From NCBI RefSeq assembly GCF_029633865.1, contig NC_079211.1, forward strand, positions 150,955,352 to 151,019,351: DNA of 64,000 nt, read 5' to 3'. A program made the translations under genes and the position numbers. Position 1 is the first letter of the stretch. Every line of letters starts with the position of its first letter. The DNA is from Lampris incognitus. Lineage: Eukaryota; Chordata; Actinopteri; Lampriformes; Lampridae. The notes under the pieces were generated by a model that was not told where the DNA came from, did no database searches, and saw only the letters and a program-made list of their open reading frames with translations. This document shows positions 32,466-44,140 of this stretch, piece by piece.

Positions 32466-34100
32466 CAGTGGTGTGAAAAAGTGTTTGCCCCCTTCCTGAT
32501 TTCTTATTTTTTTGCATGTTTGTCACACTTGAATGTTTCAGATCATCAAACAAATTTAAATATTAGACAAAGATAACACAAGTAAACACAAAATGCAGTT
32601 TTTAAATGAAGGTTTTTATTATTAAGGGAAAAAAAAATTCCAAAGCTACATGGCCCTGTGTGAAAAAGTGATTGCCCCCTAAACCTAATAACTGGTTGGG
32701 CCACCCTTAGCAGCAACAACTGCAATCAAGCGTTTGCGATAACTGGCAATGAGTTTTTTACAGCGCTGTGGAGGAATTTTGGCCCACTCGTCTTTGCAGA
32801 ATTGTTGTAATTCAGCCACATTGGAGGGTTTTCGAGCATGAACCGCCTTTTTAAGGTCATGCCACAGCATCTCAATCGGATTCAGGTCAGGACTTTGACT
32901 AGTCCACTCCAAAGTCTTCATTTTGTTTTTCTTAAACCATTCAGAGGTGGACTTGCTGGTGTGTTTTGGATCATTGTCCTGCTGCAGAACCCAAGTGCGC
33001 TTCAGCTTGAGGTCACGAACAGATGGCCGGACATTCTCCTCCAGGATTTTTTGGTAGACAGCAGAATTCATGGTTCCATTTACCACAGCAAGTCTTCCAG
33101 GTCCTGAAGCAGCAAAACAGCCCCAGACCATCACACTACCAACACCATATTTTACTGTTGGTATGATGTTCCTTTTCTGAAATGCGGTGTTACTTTTACG
33201 CCAGATGTAATGGGACACACACCTTCCAAAAAGTTCAACTTTTGTCTCGTCGGTCCACAGAGTATTTTCCCAAAAGTCTTGGGGATCATCAAGATGTTTT
33301 CTGGCAAAACTGAGATGAGCCTTTATGTTCTTTTTGCTCAGCAGTGGTTTCCATCTTGGAACTCTGTCATGCAGGCCATTTTTGTCCGGTCTCTTTCTTA
33401 TGGTGGAGTCATGAACACTGACCTTAACTAAGGCAAGTGAGGCCTGCAGTTCTTTGGATGTTGTTGTGGGGTCTTTTGTGACCTCTTGGATGAGTCGTCG
33501 CTGCGCTCTTGGGGTAATTTTGGTCGGCCGGCCACTCCTGGGAAGGTTCACCACTGTTCGATGTTTTCGCCATTTGTGGATGATGGCTCTCACTGTGGTT
33601 CGCTGGAGTCCCAAAGCTTTAGAAATGGCTTTATAACCTTTTCCAGACTGATAGATTTCAATTACTTGTTTCTCATTTGTTCCTGAATTTCTTTGGATCG
33701 CAGCATGATATCTAGCTTTTGAGGATCTTTTGGTCTACTTCACTTTGTCAGGCAGGTCCTATTTAAGTGATTTCTTGATTGAGAAGAGGTGTGGCAGTAA
33801 TCAGGCCTGGGTATGGCTAGAGAAATTGAACTCAGCTTTCCAAAGATGTGATAAACCACACTTAATTTATGTTTTAACAGGGGGGGGGGGGAATCACTTT
33901 TTCACACAGGGCCATGTAGGTTTGGATATTTCTTTTCCCTTAATAATAAAAACCTTCATTTAAAAACTGCATTTTGTGTTTACTTGTGTTATCTTTGTCT
34001 AATATTTAAATTTGTTTGATGATCTGAAACATTTAAGTGTGACAGAAAATGCAAAAAAATAAGAAATCGGGAAGGGGGCAAACACTTTTTCACACCACTG
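32466..34100 (-). mobile_element. Tc1 element (DD34E) with ~215-bp inverted repeats
   Basis: 1635 bp. Ends are CAGTGGTGTGAAAAAGTGTT at left and the inverse at 34100, flanked by TA at 32464-32465 and 34101-34102. Terminal inverted repeats extend about 215 bp (32466-32680 and 33885-34100) and both contain the internal GTGTGAAAAAGTGATT motif, the IR/DR arrangement. It is a different family from the DD38E copy. Confidence 0.9.
32685..33706 (-). pseudogene. Tc1 transposase (DD34E), one frameshift
   Basis: The 309-codon open part (33614-32685) covers most of the transposase. It includes an HTH region (TVRAIIHKWRKHRTV), a GRP-type hook (RSGRPTKI), catalytic Asp in LWTDETKVE, Asp in LQQDNDPKHT, and Glu in NPIEMLW with 34 residues between the last two. 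The expected N terminus begins at about 33706 (MLRSKEIQEQMRNK) but is followed by a stop, consistent with loss of one base around 33664-33669. The start is thus out of frame with the rest. The DDE triad is intact, so inactivation looks recent. Confidence 0.85.
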
Positions 34101-34111
34101 TATATAAGATA

Positions 34112-34895
34112 CTTCAAAACACGTCAGCAGGTAATACTCTGGACATGAAAGAGAAATGGGAACTAAAAATGAATATTATAAATGAATATTATAACTGAAG
34201 ATGAAACCTGGGTGTAGCGATGGACACAAACTAACAAACAGTCCAGTATGGAAAGGGTTTGACTGGAAGGTCAAAATTAGGTTTTTCAAAACTCCCCTTG
34301 TTGTAGCGATATATAGTCGGGCATCGAACTTACGCTGGAGGGATGTGGATTTATTGGGGACCACACACACGTTTTTTTGGGACGGTCCTAAACTATCTAA
34401 ATACTTGAAAGATGTCCAGATGGAAATTCAGAATATTATGGGATGTGATTTACCACTAAACCCAGCGTGCTGTATTTTAGGTGTGGTTCCAGATGACCTT
34501 GTAAGAAACCAAACATATCTTCTTGGGGTACTACTGCTAAGAGTAAAGAAATTAATAACTATTAACTGGAAAAACTCCAAAAATACAAGATTGGAGGGTG
34601 AAAATAAAAGAATTATATATTATGGAAAGCATAACTTCAAAATTACAACTAAAATCTAATACGTTATGTTGAAGAGGCCCCTGTCATATCTAAACTCCCC
34701 AGATTGTGTGAAAATATGTGATGTACATGAGCACGACTCCCAGCCTCACCCCTCCTGAAGTACACACTGATCCATATACTGTACGTTAACATGCCCACCT
34801 CTCTGTCAATGCTGATGTCACACTAGATAGACAATGAAGAAACTGCTCAATGTGAATATAATTTCTACACCTTGTAATGCCTCTCTATATATGTC

Positions 34896-34943
<48 letters not shown>

Positions 34944-35066
34944 CTATATATATGTCATTATATCATAAGCTGTAACTACTGTTTTGATTGTACAGACTGA
35001 AGTACTGATGATGTAAAAGATTGATTAAAAAATAAATAAAAACTTTTCCACAAAAAAAAAAAAAAG
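34112..35066 (+). mobile_element. 5'-truncated L1/Tx1-like LINE end
   Basis: A 152-codon frame (34201-34659) resembles the C terminus of ORF2 in fish L1/Tx1-type LINEs, including TTHTFFWDGPKLSKYLKDVQ. A 3' UTR follows with a TA/TG microsatellite (34897-34945) and a terminal AAAATAAATAAAAAC then poly-A (35053-35065). Only the 3' end is present, as is usual for target-primed insertions. Confidence 0.65.
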
Positions 35067-35214
35067 AGGGGAACAGATATATGTCGAGGATGGAAAAATA
35101 GCCTCCATTAGAAGTAAAATAGAAACTGACCCCACCCCTTATTTGTTAAAAAACAAGTTAATAGCTAATGTATAAATTACTCTCTCTCAAGTACCTCTGG
35201 TACAAATGTTGCTG

Positions 35215-35666
35215 CTTTTTCTTGTGTGGATTTTTTCCCCCTTTTTCCTCCCCAACTGTATTCAGCCAATTACCCCACTCTTCCCAGTCGTCCCTGTCTC
35301 TGCTCCACCCCCTCTGCTGATCTGGGGAGGGCTGCAGACTACCACATGCCTCCTCCCATACATGTGGAGTCACCAGCCGCTTGTTTTCACCTGACAGTGA
35401 GGAGTTTCACCAGGGGGACGTAGCACGTGGGAGGATCATGCTATTCCCCCCAGTCCCCTCCCCCCCGAACAGGCGGCCCGACCGACCAGAGGAGGTGCTG
35501 GTGCAGTGACCAGAACACATACCCACATCCGGCTTCCCACCCACAGACACGACCAATTGGGTCTGTAGGGACGTCCAACCAAGCCGGTGGTAACACAGAG
35601 ATTTGAACAGGCGATCCCTGTGTTGTAAGCAACGGAATAGACTGCTACGCTACCTGGACGCCCATT
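35215..35666 (-). mobile_element. SINE family A, full length, minus
   Basis: Starts with the reversed tail TTTTTCCTCCCCAACTGTAT and ends with the reversed head GAATAGACTGCTACGCTACC. Confidence 0.85.
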
Positions 35667-35814
35667 GTTTTTTGAGACAGTAGTTGTCGCTGTAACACCA
35701 GGTCCAGTAGGGAACACCCAACTCAAGCCCGTATAGGTCATTTGCGGGGCAATATAAAGACAGCGCTTGAGTTGTTCACACTGACAACCTTGTGTCTGTT
35801 CCTTACTGCTCCGC

Positions 35815-35890
35815 AGGTAGGACAGAATGTGCTCCTGTCATGTGCACATCCTTGATCGAGAGGAACGCTGGTTTGAACGGGGAGTCAAAG
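35815..35890 (+). mobile_element. Penelope-like element C-terminal fragment
   Basis: GTGCACATCCTTGATCGAGA through GGGGAGTCAAAGAGGC encodes VHILDREERW and FERGVKEA. This block recurs at 58946-58999 inside the larger Penelope-like remnant. It directly abuts a 5'-truncated family A SINE. Confidence 0.6.
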
Positions 35891-36205
35891 AGGCTGCAGA
35901 TACGACTGGCTATGTCTGCGGGTGGGAAGCCGGATGTGGATGTGTCCTGGTCACTGCACTAGCACCTCCTCTGGTCGGTTGGGGCGCCTGACCGGGGGGG
36001 AGGGGGAACTGGGGGGAATAGCGTGATCCTCCCACCCCTTACGTACCCCCATGAAACTCCTCACTGTCAGGTGAAAAGAAGCGGCTGGTGACTCCACATA
36101 TAGGAGGAGGCATGTGGTAGTCTGCAGCCCTCCCCGGATCAGCAGAGGGGGTGGAGCAGAGACCGGGATAGCTCGGAAGAGTGGGGTGACTGGCCCACTC
36201 TTCCG
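35891..36205 (+). mobile_element. SINE family A, 5'-truncated
   Basis: Begins at GGCTATGTCTGCGGGTGGGA and runs to GAAGAGTGGGGTGACTGGCC. A possible displaced tail (CAATTGGGGAGAAAAAAAAA) lies at 36368-36387. Confidence 0.8.
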
Positions 36206-36530
36206 AGCGTGTATGCGGGACACACAGCATGGATGTATGAACGACAGAACGAGTGATAAAAATAAAGCCCCCGTTATTCGCTCACACAATCGTCCCGTGT
36301 ATTTGTGGACATTACAATGGCGTTACATTTTTTTTCTTTGTGGACATTACAATTTTTTTCTCCCCAACAATTGGGGAGAAAAAAAAAATCGAAATAAAAA
36401 GTCTCAGAGGCAGCAATCTCAGAACTTATGCAACTGACACCAAAACTATCTGCAAGGCGAAACTGAGAAAGAGGAATGTTTTTTTGCTTTGTAATTTGGG
36501 CCTGTCAGCCTATTGAATTGTTCCACGTCG
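36206..36530. other. no gene; SINE-tail remnant
   Basis: Contains the repeated phrase GTGGACATTACAAT and a SINE-A-like tail. Otherwise unremarkable. Confidence 0.4.
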
Positions 36531-36534
36531 GCTA

Positions 36535-38332
36535 CGGCTGTGTTTGAAATCTCATACTAACGTACTGCCTACTACTATATACTCACAGCATGCACTGCAT
36601 ACTGCCTACTAAATTAACAATTAAGTATGCCATTACCAGTAGACTGTTCATACTAAAGTATATTCAAGCAAGACAGCTAGGTATCCCAGAATCCATTTCA
36701 CACTAACCGGCAGCAATGGCGGAGGTTTTAAACCAGGCTAACAGCTGTGGTAATTTTCGCTCTAGGACTGTTAATATGTCACTTCATAAAGTTTTAATAT
36801 TTTTTCAGGCAAGAAGGTAACTATTGAGATTCCCAATATGTGGTCAGTTTATCCAAATAATGCCTGTTTGGAAATTTGCTCCGACGTTTTCAGAGAAGTG
36901 GCGAGCTGCCACGCCGCAGTCTGAAGAGATGCAATGCATTTTGGGGCATTTCAGTATGTCCAGTAAACTCACGCCGCATACTCAGAAATTCTTGCTAATC
37001 TAGTATATATCCGGGTATTTCTCATTTACACAAGATCCACATACTCTGCAGTTGGAATGCACTACATACTCAATTTGACATCATGCTTAGTATGAATAGT
37101 ACTGTAGTGACCGGAGGAGGCGGTCGCTGTGACTGTCAGCGGTTCTGTGCTAGGGGAGCGCAAAGGATTACAGGGGTGGGAAACTGTTGTGACTTAGTAT
37201 GTTGTATTTTTATGTGTTCAAATGTTCCGCTTCCGGAGTGGGAAGATGGCGCCACAAATACATGTTTGCGGCGGCCTCACCCAGTACTGGTGTAGGAAGG
37301 TGGCGGCGTGAATTCGTGTTTGCAGCGGCTTCACCCAGTACTGTCCATGCAGTGTCTTTGTCCACGTCTGCGTCTAAGTTTGTCTTCATTTGATGGCTGG
37401 CAGAGCTGGTGCTGGATCAACTGTCTTCTGCATCCTGTGGGCCAAGGGACCACGGCCCTGCCTGGAGCTGTGCCCGAAGAGATAACACAGAGTGGTCTGA
37501 CAGGACACAGAAGCGGGGCAGGCTAAGCTAACTGCTAGCCCATGCAGACCGGCAGTTCGGATAACACCAGGGGCGGTCTGGCAGCGGCCTCACCTGGCCA
37601 TGACTGTGTTTTTGGTGTCACCGTGTGGAGTGCGGGGAGGCAGGGAGGTGTGTCGAGGGTATCTGGCTAGGACAGCTGGCGTTGGATCGGCTGAGGCAGC
37701 TTGGTCTTCTGCATCTGGTGGGCTCAAGGACCATGATCCTGCCTGGGGCTGTGCCCGAAGGGGAAACACCGAGGGCGGTCTGACTGGACATGGAAGCAGG
37801 GCAGGCTAAGCTATCTGCTAGCCCATGCAGACCGGAAGTTCTGACAGTCATCCTGGCTGACGTTCGTTCTCCTGAACAGTGATTTTTTATTTTTTTTTAG
37901 TTTGGATGGATGTGTTAGTTTGGATATATGTGTTCTTGTAGCTTTTGGATATATGTTTTTGCCTTAGTGTTGCACTGCTGTGCGCAAGTGCATGAAATGA
38001 AAGGACAAATAAAAGTGTTTCCGATTTTCTGATTTCTTTTTCATGTTTTGGTTATTGTGGTTGTGTTGTTTGTTTGGGGGTTCGACTAAGTAAACAACCA
38101 TTTTACTGACTGACTGTAGGACCGTGACTAAGACTTATGTTTCCAGAAGTGACCTCTGAGGGGAAACCATTGTTCCGTAGCCATTTTGGATGCAAATAAA
38201 CGAGCACTCTTGGGGTCATGCGGTGTATGGGACACAGCAGATGCCATCAAAAAGAGATCTCTTCCTCTCGACCCCTTCTCCCACGCCAGCTTGCTACAGT
38301 ACGTTAGTATGCGATTCTGAACACAGCCTGTG
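36535..38332. mobile_element. MITE-like element with nested retroelement
   Basis: Inverted ends about 32 bp apart in style: GGCTGTGTTTGAAATCTCAT at 36536 and, reversed, AGGCTGTGTTCAGAATCGCA at 38332. Both continue ACTAACGTACT. The interior has repeated ATACTGCCTACTA motifs. The AAGATGG-family retroelement (37225-38040) sits inside. Superfamily unknown; no transposase frame. Confidence 0.55.
37225..38040 (+). mobile_element. AAGATGG-headed repeat family, reference copy
   Basis: Begins CCGCTTCCGGAGTGGGAAGA then TGGCG. A roughly 190-bp module (from the GGACCACGGCCCTG region to GCTAGCCCATGCAGACCGGC) occurs twice. It ends with GACAAATAAAAGTG and a CTGATTTC-type tail. ETS-like (CTTCCGG) and YY1-like (AAGATGGCG) motifs at the 5' end resemble an internal promoter. 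No long coding frame. Probably a LINE-mobilised non-autonomous element. Confidence 0.65.
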
Positions 38333-38449
38333 TTTTTACTGATATTTGTGGGACATGTTAAGCTGTATAGAGTAGATCATTGAAAATAATAGAAATAGCA
38401 AAATAAATGTTTTTCAAATAAATAAATTTTATGTATAGTATGTTAAATC

Positions 38450-38535
38450 TTAGGAGAGGGATGTTTGGAGTGCCCTACTTGCTGCCACCGCAACCCTACC
38501 CCGGAGAAGCGGCTGAAGATGAATGAATGAATGTA
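38450..38535 (+). mobile_element. RTE/Rex-type LINE 3' end fragment
   Basis: AGAGGGATGTTTGGAGTGCC through GCGGCTGAAGATGAATGAAT matches the ends of the copies at 41811 and 44141. Confidence 0.75.
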
Positions 38536-38694
38536 TGTTATATCTATTTTCAATGTACAGTGAATGTCTGTTTTTCTCCTTTACTTTCAGAATAATCTTG
38601 GAATAAAACTTTGGATTTGGATGGAAAACCCCATCTAAAGCTGAGAGGTAGGAGTTTGTTCTGGACTTCACTAAGGCTCTTTTATTGAGGCAGA

Positions 38695-38752
38695 TATCCA
38701 TTCATCCATCCATCCATTATCCAAGCCACTTATCCCAATCGGGGTCGCAGGG
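38695..38752 (-). mobile_element. SINE family B tail fragment
   Basis: ATCCATCCATCCATTATCCA then CTTATCCCAATCGGGGTCGC. Only the reversed 3' tail is present. Confidence 0.65.
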
Positions 38753-39216
38753 ATGAAATAAAATCTCAAATTCAAAGGTTCTACTAAAATCTACTGAATA
38801 TTTCTTTCAGCCTGCTTGAAGTAAATTTAGGTTGATTTAATGTACTTAGCGCTTATTTTTGCTCAAAAACAATCTTTGTTATCTTGAAAGAATATTGTCT
38901 ACAAGCGAAAAAAATCCATTCCGCTAAATTCCGCAGAATTTCCTTCTGGATCACCTCTGAAAACTGTAAAAAAAAATATCTGCAGATTCCGTTTGAGATT
39001 AGTTATGAGCCTGGCAACTGAAAAGCGGGACCAGCATCAACAATTTCCAGAACACACTTCATATTAAGACATTATTTTACTGCTGAACAGTGTTTGTATA
39101 TGGTGTCTACACACCTCAGGGAAATACCCACCATTATATTGAAAAACAGGGGTTTCACATGGCTAAGAATTTAACCAATTATGGTCACCACAACATGGTC
39201 CTTTTGTTTTGGTCAC
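38753..39216. other. dmrt1 intron 3, 5' part
   Basis: Single-copy-looking intron sequence directly downstream of exon 3. Nothing else is recognised. Confidence 0.4.
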
Positions 39217-39365
39217 CTGGTACTGCTGGTAGTTGTACAGTTTACTGTAGTAGGCAGGGTAGTGGTTGGGCTGGTAAAAATTGTAGTAGGGCGCGTCCAA
39301 TAGCAGGTCTGCCGGTCCTTCGGTCGGGCCCCTGCTGCTGGCCAGAGGGCTGGAGGAGCGAATCC
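39217..39365 (-). CDS. dmrt1: dmrt1 exon 3
   Basis: This 149-base exon enters in phase 1 (its first two bases complete a Gly codon) and leaves in phase 0. It encodes IRSSSPLASSRGPTEGPADL, then LLDAPYYNFYQPNHYPAYYS and KLYNYQQYQ. The Leu/Tyr-rich block with YYNFYQP is a hallmark of vertebrate DMRT1 downstream of the DM domain. The acceptor TGTGCAG|GG has a clear pyrimidine-rich lead. The donor CAG|GTGACC is moderate. It is separated from exon 2 by about 5.9 kb and from exon 4 by about 17.2 kb of repeat-filled intron. Confidence 0.9.
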
Positions 39366-40044
39366 CTGCACAGATGCACAGACAGGACACAGTTAAACCG
39401 TTACAAACAGGAAGTGCACGGTGAGGCATTCAAATAACAGTCTGGAAGTGGTTTGGCTCTATCTTCTGTCTGGAAGAACATTACATTCGAAACGCATAGC
39501 CTCTGCATGTACCCACTCTCGATAGCCATCCGTTTTCTTGGCTTCTTTGTGCCTCTCTATTTTGCACATATCTTAGCTGAAATAAACAACAAAACACCAT
39601 TCCTGTGTGTACAGAGCTTCCTAATTCTTCTATTTTCCCTGGTTTTTGGCCCTGTTATTTCTGGTTATTTTGGCTCTGTCTTCTCCTGACACCATAACCT
39701 TTGCAGTTCTGGTGCTCTTTATCTAGAGCTGCTCTCCTCCCTGTCTCCTCTCTGATAATTGCCTATCAATGCACTTAATAATCCATAAGGAGACAGGGAT
39801 CGTATGACAAACTGTGCTGTCAAGAGCACAAATTAGAATCTCATTCCTGTTTTTTTTTCTACTAGAGTAGGCACTTTATAAAGCGTTTTAAGCTCCAACC
39901 TGCAAGTTCAGGGTGGAATATGCATTATAAGCTTACTGTATAAACCTTGTGATTAAACCAATATGAGTCATTTGGATTTTGTTAAGACAGAAATAACCTT
40001 TCTTCTCCTTGATTTCCTTTATCTCAGTTGCCATAAACATGAGT
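39366..40044. other. dmrt1 intron 2, single-copy part
   Basis: No other exon or repeat is recognised. A plus-strand 78-codon frame at 39453 is not family-like. Confidence 0.4.
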
Positions 40045-40716
40045 GGACTACAAATCAGGAATCAGGAACATTTTGTCATTTCACTTCATGCACTTGCGTA
40101 CATGAAATGAAACGAAATGCCGCTTCCCCCTGACCACAGCAGTATAACACAAAGACAAAAACACACATCCAAAACTACAAGAACACATATATCCAAACTA
40201 ACACATACAAAAAACAAAAAACAAAAAAAACACTGTCCAAGGGAACGAACGCCAGCCAGGATGACTGTCGGTACCGCCGGTCTGCATGGGCTAGCAGTTA
40301 GCTTAGCCCGCCCCGCTTCTGCATCCTGTCAAACCGCCCTCGGCGTTTCCTCCTCGGTCACGGCTCTAAGCAGGGACCATGGTCCCCGAGCCCACCAGAC
40401 GAAGCAGACCAAGCTCTCCCAGCCAATCCAGCGCGAGCTCACCCAGCCAGACACCCTCGACACACCTCCCCGCACTCCTCACGACGACATCAAAAACACC
40501 AGTCAACGCCAGGTGAGGCCGCCATCAGACCGCCCTCGGTGTTAGTGGAACTGCCGGTCTGCATGGGCTAGCAGTTAGCTTAGCCTGCCCAGCTCTCCCA
40601 GCAATCAAACCAAGACCAAACTTAGACGCAGGCGTGGACAAAAGACACTGCATGGACGGTACTGGGTGAGGCCGCTGCAAATGTGAATTCGCGCCGCCAT
40701 CTTCCCACACCGGAAG
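40045..40716 (-). mobile_element. AAGATGG-headed repeat family, minus copy
   Basis: The 3' end is at the left (AATCAGGAATCAGGAACATT, the reversed CTGATTC-type tail, then the reversed TGAAATGACAAA) and the 5' end is at CCATCTTCCCACACCGGAAG. The central ACACATATATCCAAACTAAC is unexpanded here, unlike the 6.3-kb copy. Confidence 0.65.
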
Positions 40717-41158
40717 AAGAAAATCAATCAATCAGTTATGATTGGAAGCATATTTCATTAATAACAGTAAAATACATTCTGAAGAATAAGAAACAAACAT
40801 CAAAGAAATCAAAATGCTGCATTTTTTTTTTTTTTTTGGGAATTTCTTCCTGCATTAGCTGTGTTGAAGACAGGATAAAGAGGAGTCATAGTGAGAGAGA
40901 TGCATGGCGGGATGGGAGTGGGTCGCCGTCTTTAGCAGCTCACGGTTGTGTGTTTATGTGTGTATTCTGTTCTTGTTTGTCTGCGTTTCTTCTGGGCGCT
41001 CCAGTTTCCCTCCATGGTGCATAACTGTGCACGTCCACCGATAGAGATCCTATATTGCCTGCCGGTAGACTGACACCCTGTCCAGACCCCGGTTAGTTGA
41101 CCCCGGTTACAGCCGCTGTTAATACTAATTTTTTTATTATTATTATTTATTTATTTAT
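40717..41158. other. intron sequence, no gene
   Basis: Contains a poly-T run at about 40820-40838 and diverged SINE-B-like text around 40970-41030. Confidence 0.4.
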
Positions 41159-41500
41159 TAGGCGGCACGGTGTCGCAGTAGTTAGCGCGGTCACCTCACA
41201 GCAAGAAGGTCCTGGGTTCGAGCCCCGGGGTAGTCCAACCTTGGGGGTCATCCTGGGTTTGCATTTTCCCCGTGTCTGCGTGGGTTTCCGCCGGGTGCTC
41301 TGGTTTCCCTCCAGTCCAAAGACATGTAGGTCAGGTGAATCAGCCCTAGGTGTGAATGTGTGTGTGTGCCCTGTGATGGCCTGGCGGCCTGTCCAGGGTG
41401 TCTCCCTGCCTGCGCCGCCCAATGACTGCTGGGATAGGCTCCAGCATCCCCGAGACTCTGAGAGCAGGATAAGTGGTATGGATAATGGATGAATGGATAT
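41159..41500 (+). mobile_element. SINE family B, full length
   Basis: Starts AGGCGGCACGGTGTCGCAGT, an evident tRNA-like head with box A, then box B GGGTTCGAGCCCCGG. It ends GGTATGGATAATGGATGAAT. It defines the 5' end of family B best in this window. Confidence 0.9.
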
Positions 41501-41810
41501 TATAAATTATCCTATCATATTTTTTTCAATTAATCGATTTATCATTTAGCCTATAAATATCAAAAATAATAAGCCAAAGTCACTTCTTAAATCTGTCTCT
41601 GACTAGCAGACATAAACACCACCATTCACTTTACAATAATATGAATTGAAGAAAGTTGAGCAAATCTGAGCATTTTTGAAGCTATAACCAGCAAATGTTC
41701 CGTATTTATACTCAATAAATGACTTAAACAATTAATCAATTAACAAAATTATTTTGGATAAAATTTCTTCCACTCAACAAATCATATCTTCTATATCTAT
41801 ATTATTATTG

Positions 41811-42155
41811 ATTATAGGGTGAGGGGCTCAGACATCCAGAGGGAGTTCAAACGAGAGCTGCTGCTCCTTTGCATCAACAGGAGCCAGCTGATGTGGTTTG
41901 GGCCTCTGATTAGGATGCCTCCTGGGCGACTTCTTTTGGAGGTTTTCCGGGCACGTCCAACTGGGAGGAGACCCCATGGTAGACCCAGAAATCACTGGAG
42001 GAAGTACATGTCCAATCTGGGCTGGGAATGCCTTGGGATCCCCCAGGAGGAGCCGGAGGGCGTTGCTGGGGAGAGGGACGTCTGGAGTGCCCTACTTAGC
42101 TTGCTGCCACCGCGACCCGACCCCGGAGAAGCGGCTGAAGATGAATGAATGAACA
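41811..42155 (+). mobile_element. RTE/Rex-type LINE, 3' end
   Basis: A 109-codon frame (SDIQREFKRELLLLCINRSQ...PPRPDPGEAAEDE) is the C terminus of a fish non-LTR ORF2. It is followed by a short GAAT-repeat tail, the kind of 3' end seen in RTE-like elements. 5'-truncated; paralogous to 44141-45050. Confidence 0.75.
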
Positions 42156-43330
42156 AATCATATCAGCACTGGTTGCTACGTTGGGCAGCATCATGTTTAA
42201 TGTCCCCTTTGCTTCGTTTCTTTTTACTGATGTCCTAGTTTGCCTTCCTATTATTTGTGATGTCAATACTTTAATTTCCCTGCAGAGACCATTATGGTTC
42301 CATGTAAAGTCATGCCAAGTAATCTATGAATATGTGTAAATAGATACCAGACTAGATTTAGATACATACATTAGACTTCACTGTGTGGAAGTGAACCTAG
42401 GATCTCCCCATTTTACAAGATTCTTTCCCTGTTACTTCATAAGGGTTATTTCAGAACTCCTATCTACCAGACTACCGCCTACGCAAACTCCTGCCAACAG
42501 CGTCATCTGCAGGTGGCAGTCATGCCAGGTGTCACGTCACCCTCCACCAGTCGGCATGCCGCATGATACCAACCGACCGCCAGACGCTGTATCGCACGCA
42601 ACCAAAATGCAAGGACAAATCAACATTACTCATCATCACCCCCCCCCCCCAATCAACAAGGCTGTGTTTTTCTCAGGCTGCCCCTGATCTTTTTGTCTTG
42701 TGCAGCCAGTGATAACAAGTGCTTATTAAATGGAAAGACAATGAGATCTGGTGTCCCTGTTCCGCCTCTTCAGTCATCAGTGAGTCACCCAGTGCTCAAC
42801 TCCTTTCCTCTCCTCTCCAACACACACACAAAAAGACAAAGACAGCCTTGACCGTACTGGCATGTGAGGTCCACAGGTTGCTATCAGAGCCGGGGAGAAC
42901 AGCATGTCTCTCCATGCCAGCTCTGCCATGCAGCCTTAGGTCAAACCTGAGGTATGTAATTCCACCCGCTGGCTTTGTTTTTGAATTTGTCTTGAATTTT
43001 ATCTTTTTTTACGCCACAGACCAGTAGTTTTCCAACTATGACTCGCCCAGCAGGAAGCAGGATGTCACAATAAATACGGTTCGTCTGGAGACACGGAAGA
43101 TAAATGCATGCAAATACATCGCCTAAAAATACCCGAGCCAATGCAAATAATGCAGTGATATAATTGTAATCTGAAATATCGCTAAGATAATGTATACTTA
43201 CCATTGACATGCCTTGTCTGATTCATTTGGTCATAAGTAGGCAATGACTAAAGACTGCACCGATGAAAAATATACAGATTAATAATAAAGATTATTAGTA
43301 AGATTATTAATTATATCTTACTTTTTTTTT
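42156..43330. other. dmrt1 intron 2, mostly single-copy
   Basis: A C-run at 42640-42650 and no recognised exon. The 102-codon frame at 42719 is not family-like. Confidence 0.35.
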
Positions 43331-43344
43331 TTTTTTACTACTTT

Positions 43345-43540
43345 ATGGTTGTGTCAGGAAGGGCATCCGACGTAAAATTTTACCAAATCATTACGCGGAT
43401 TGACAAGACCATACCGGATCGGTCAAGGTCCGGGTTAACAACGACCGCCATCAGCGCTGTGCCCTCACAGGGTACCGATGGAAACTATCAAATCCGCTGT
43501 GGCGACCCCAGGGAAACAGAGAACAAGCTGAAAGAAGAAT
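43345..43540 (+). mobile_element. RTE-type retroelement 3' fragment
   Basis: GTGTCAGGAAGGGCATCCGA, AATCCGCTGTGGCGACCCCA and CTGAAAGAAGAA form a phrase set I associate with 3' ends of fish RTE-like elements. Confidence 0.5.
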
Positions 43541-43544
43541 TGAT

Positions 43545-43890
43545 CCGCGTGGGGAAATTCTTTCTCTGCATTTAACCCATCCTAGCTGTGTAGCTAGCAG
43601 CAGTGGGCAGCCACCACGCAGCACCTGGGGACCAACTCCAGTTCTTCTTGCCATGCCTTGCTCAAGGGCACAGACAGGAGTACTAACCCTAACATGCATG
43701 TCTTTTTAATGGTGGGGGAAACTGGAGCACCCGCAGAAAACCCACCGCAGACACGAGGAGAACAGGCAACCTCCACACAGAAGGCAACCTGGGATGACCC
43801 CCCAGGGTTGGACAACTCCAGGGTTGGAACCCAGGACCTTCTTGCTGTGAGGCGACAGAGCTAAACACTATGCCACCGTGCCACCCTACA
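43545..43890 (-). mobile_element. SINE family C, full length
   Basis: Same family as 10020-10316. It has GACCAACTCCAGTTCTTCTT, ACAGGAGTACTAACCCTAAC and the reversed head ending CTATGCCACCGTGCCACC. Confidence 0.75.
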
Positions 43891-44140
43891 TAACTTTTTG
43901 ACAGCTAATCAGAATTCATTTCTCATTGTACTGCTCAGGTGGGTCTTGATTTAGTGCAACTGAAGTTGTGTATGTTATCTAGGTGAACAGGTATCCCTTG
44001 CACAGCAGATGTTGACCTTAATGGGACTCTACACATTTAAGTAAAGGATAAATTAAACGAAATAGCATTTAAAAACACAGACTTAAATTTCTCATAAAAC
44101 GAGGCCTGAAATATTTTAGATTATTTGAAAACTAGCGTGT
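43891..44140. other. intron sequence, no gene
   Basis: No recognised features. Confidence 0.4.
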
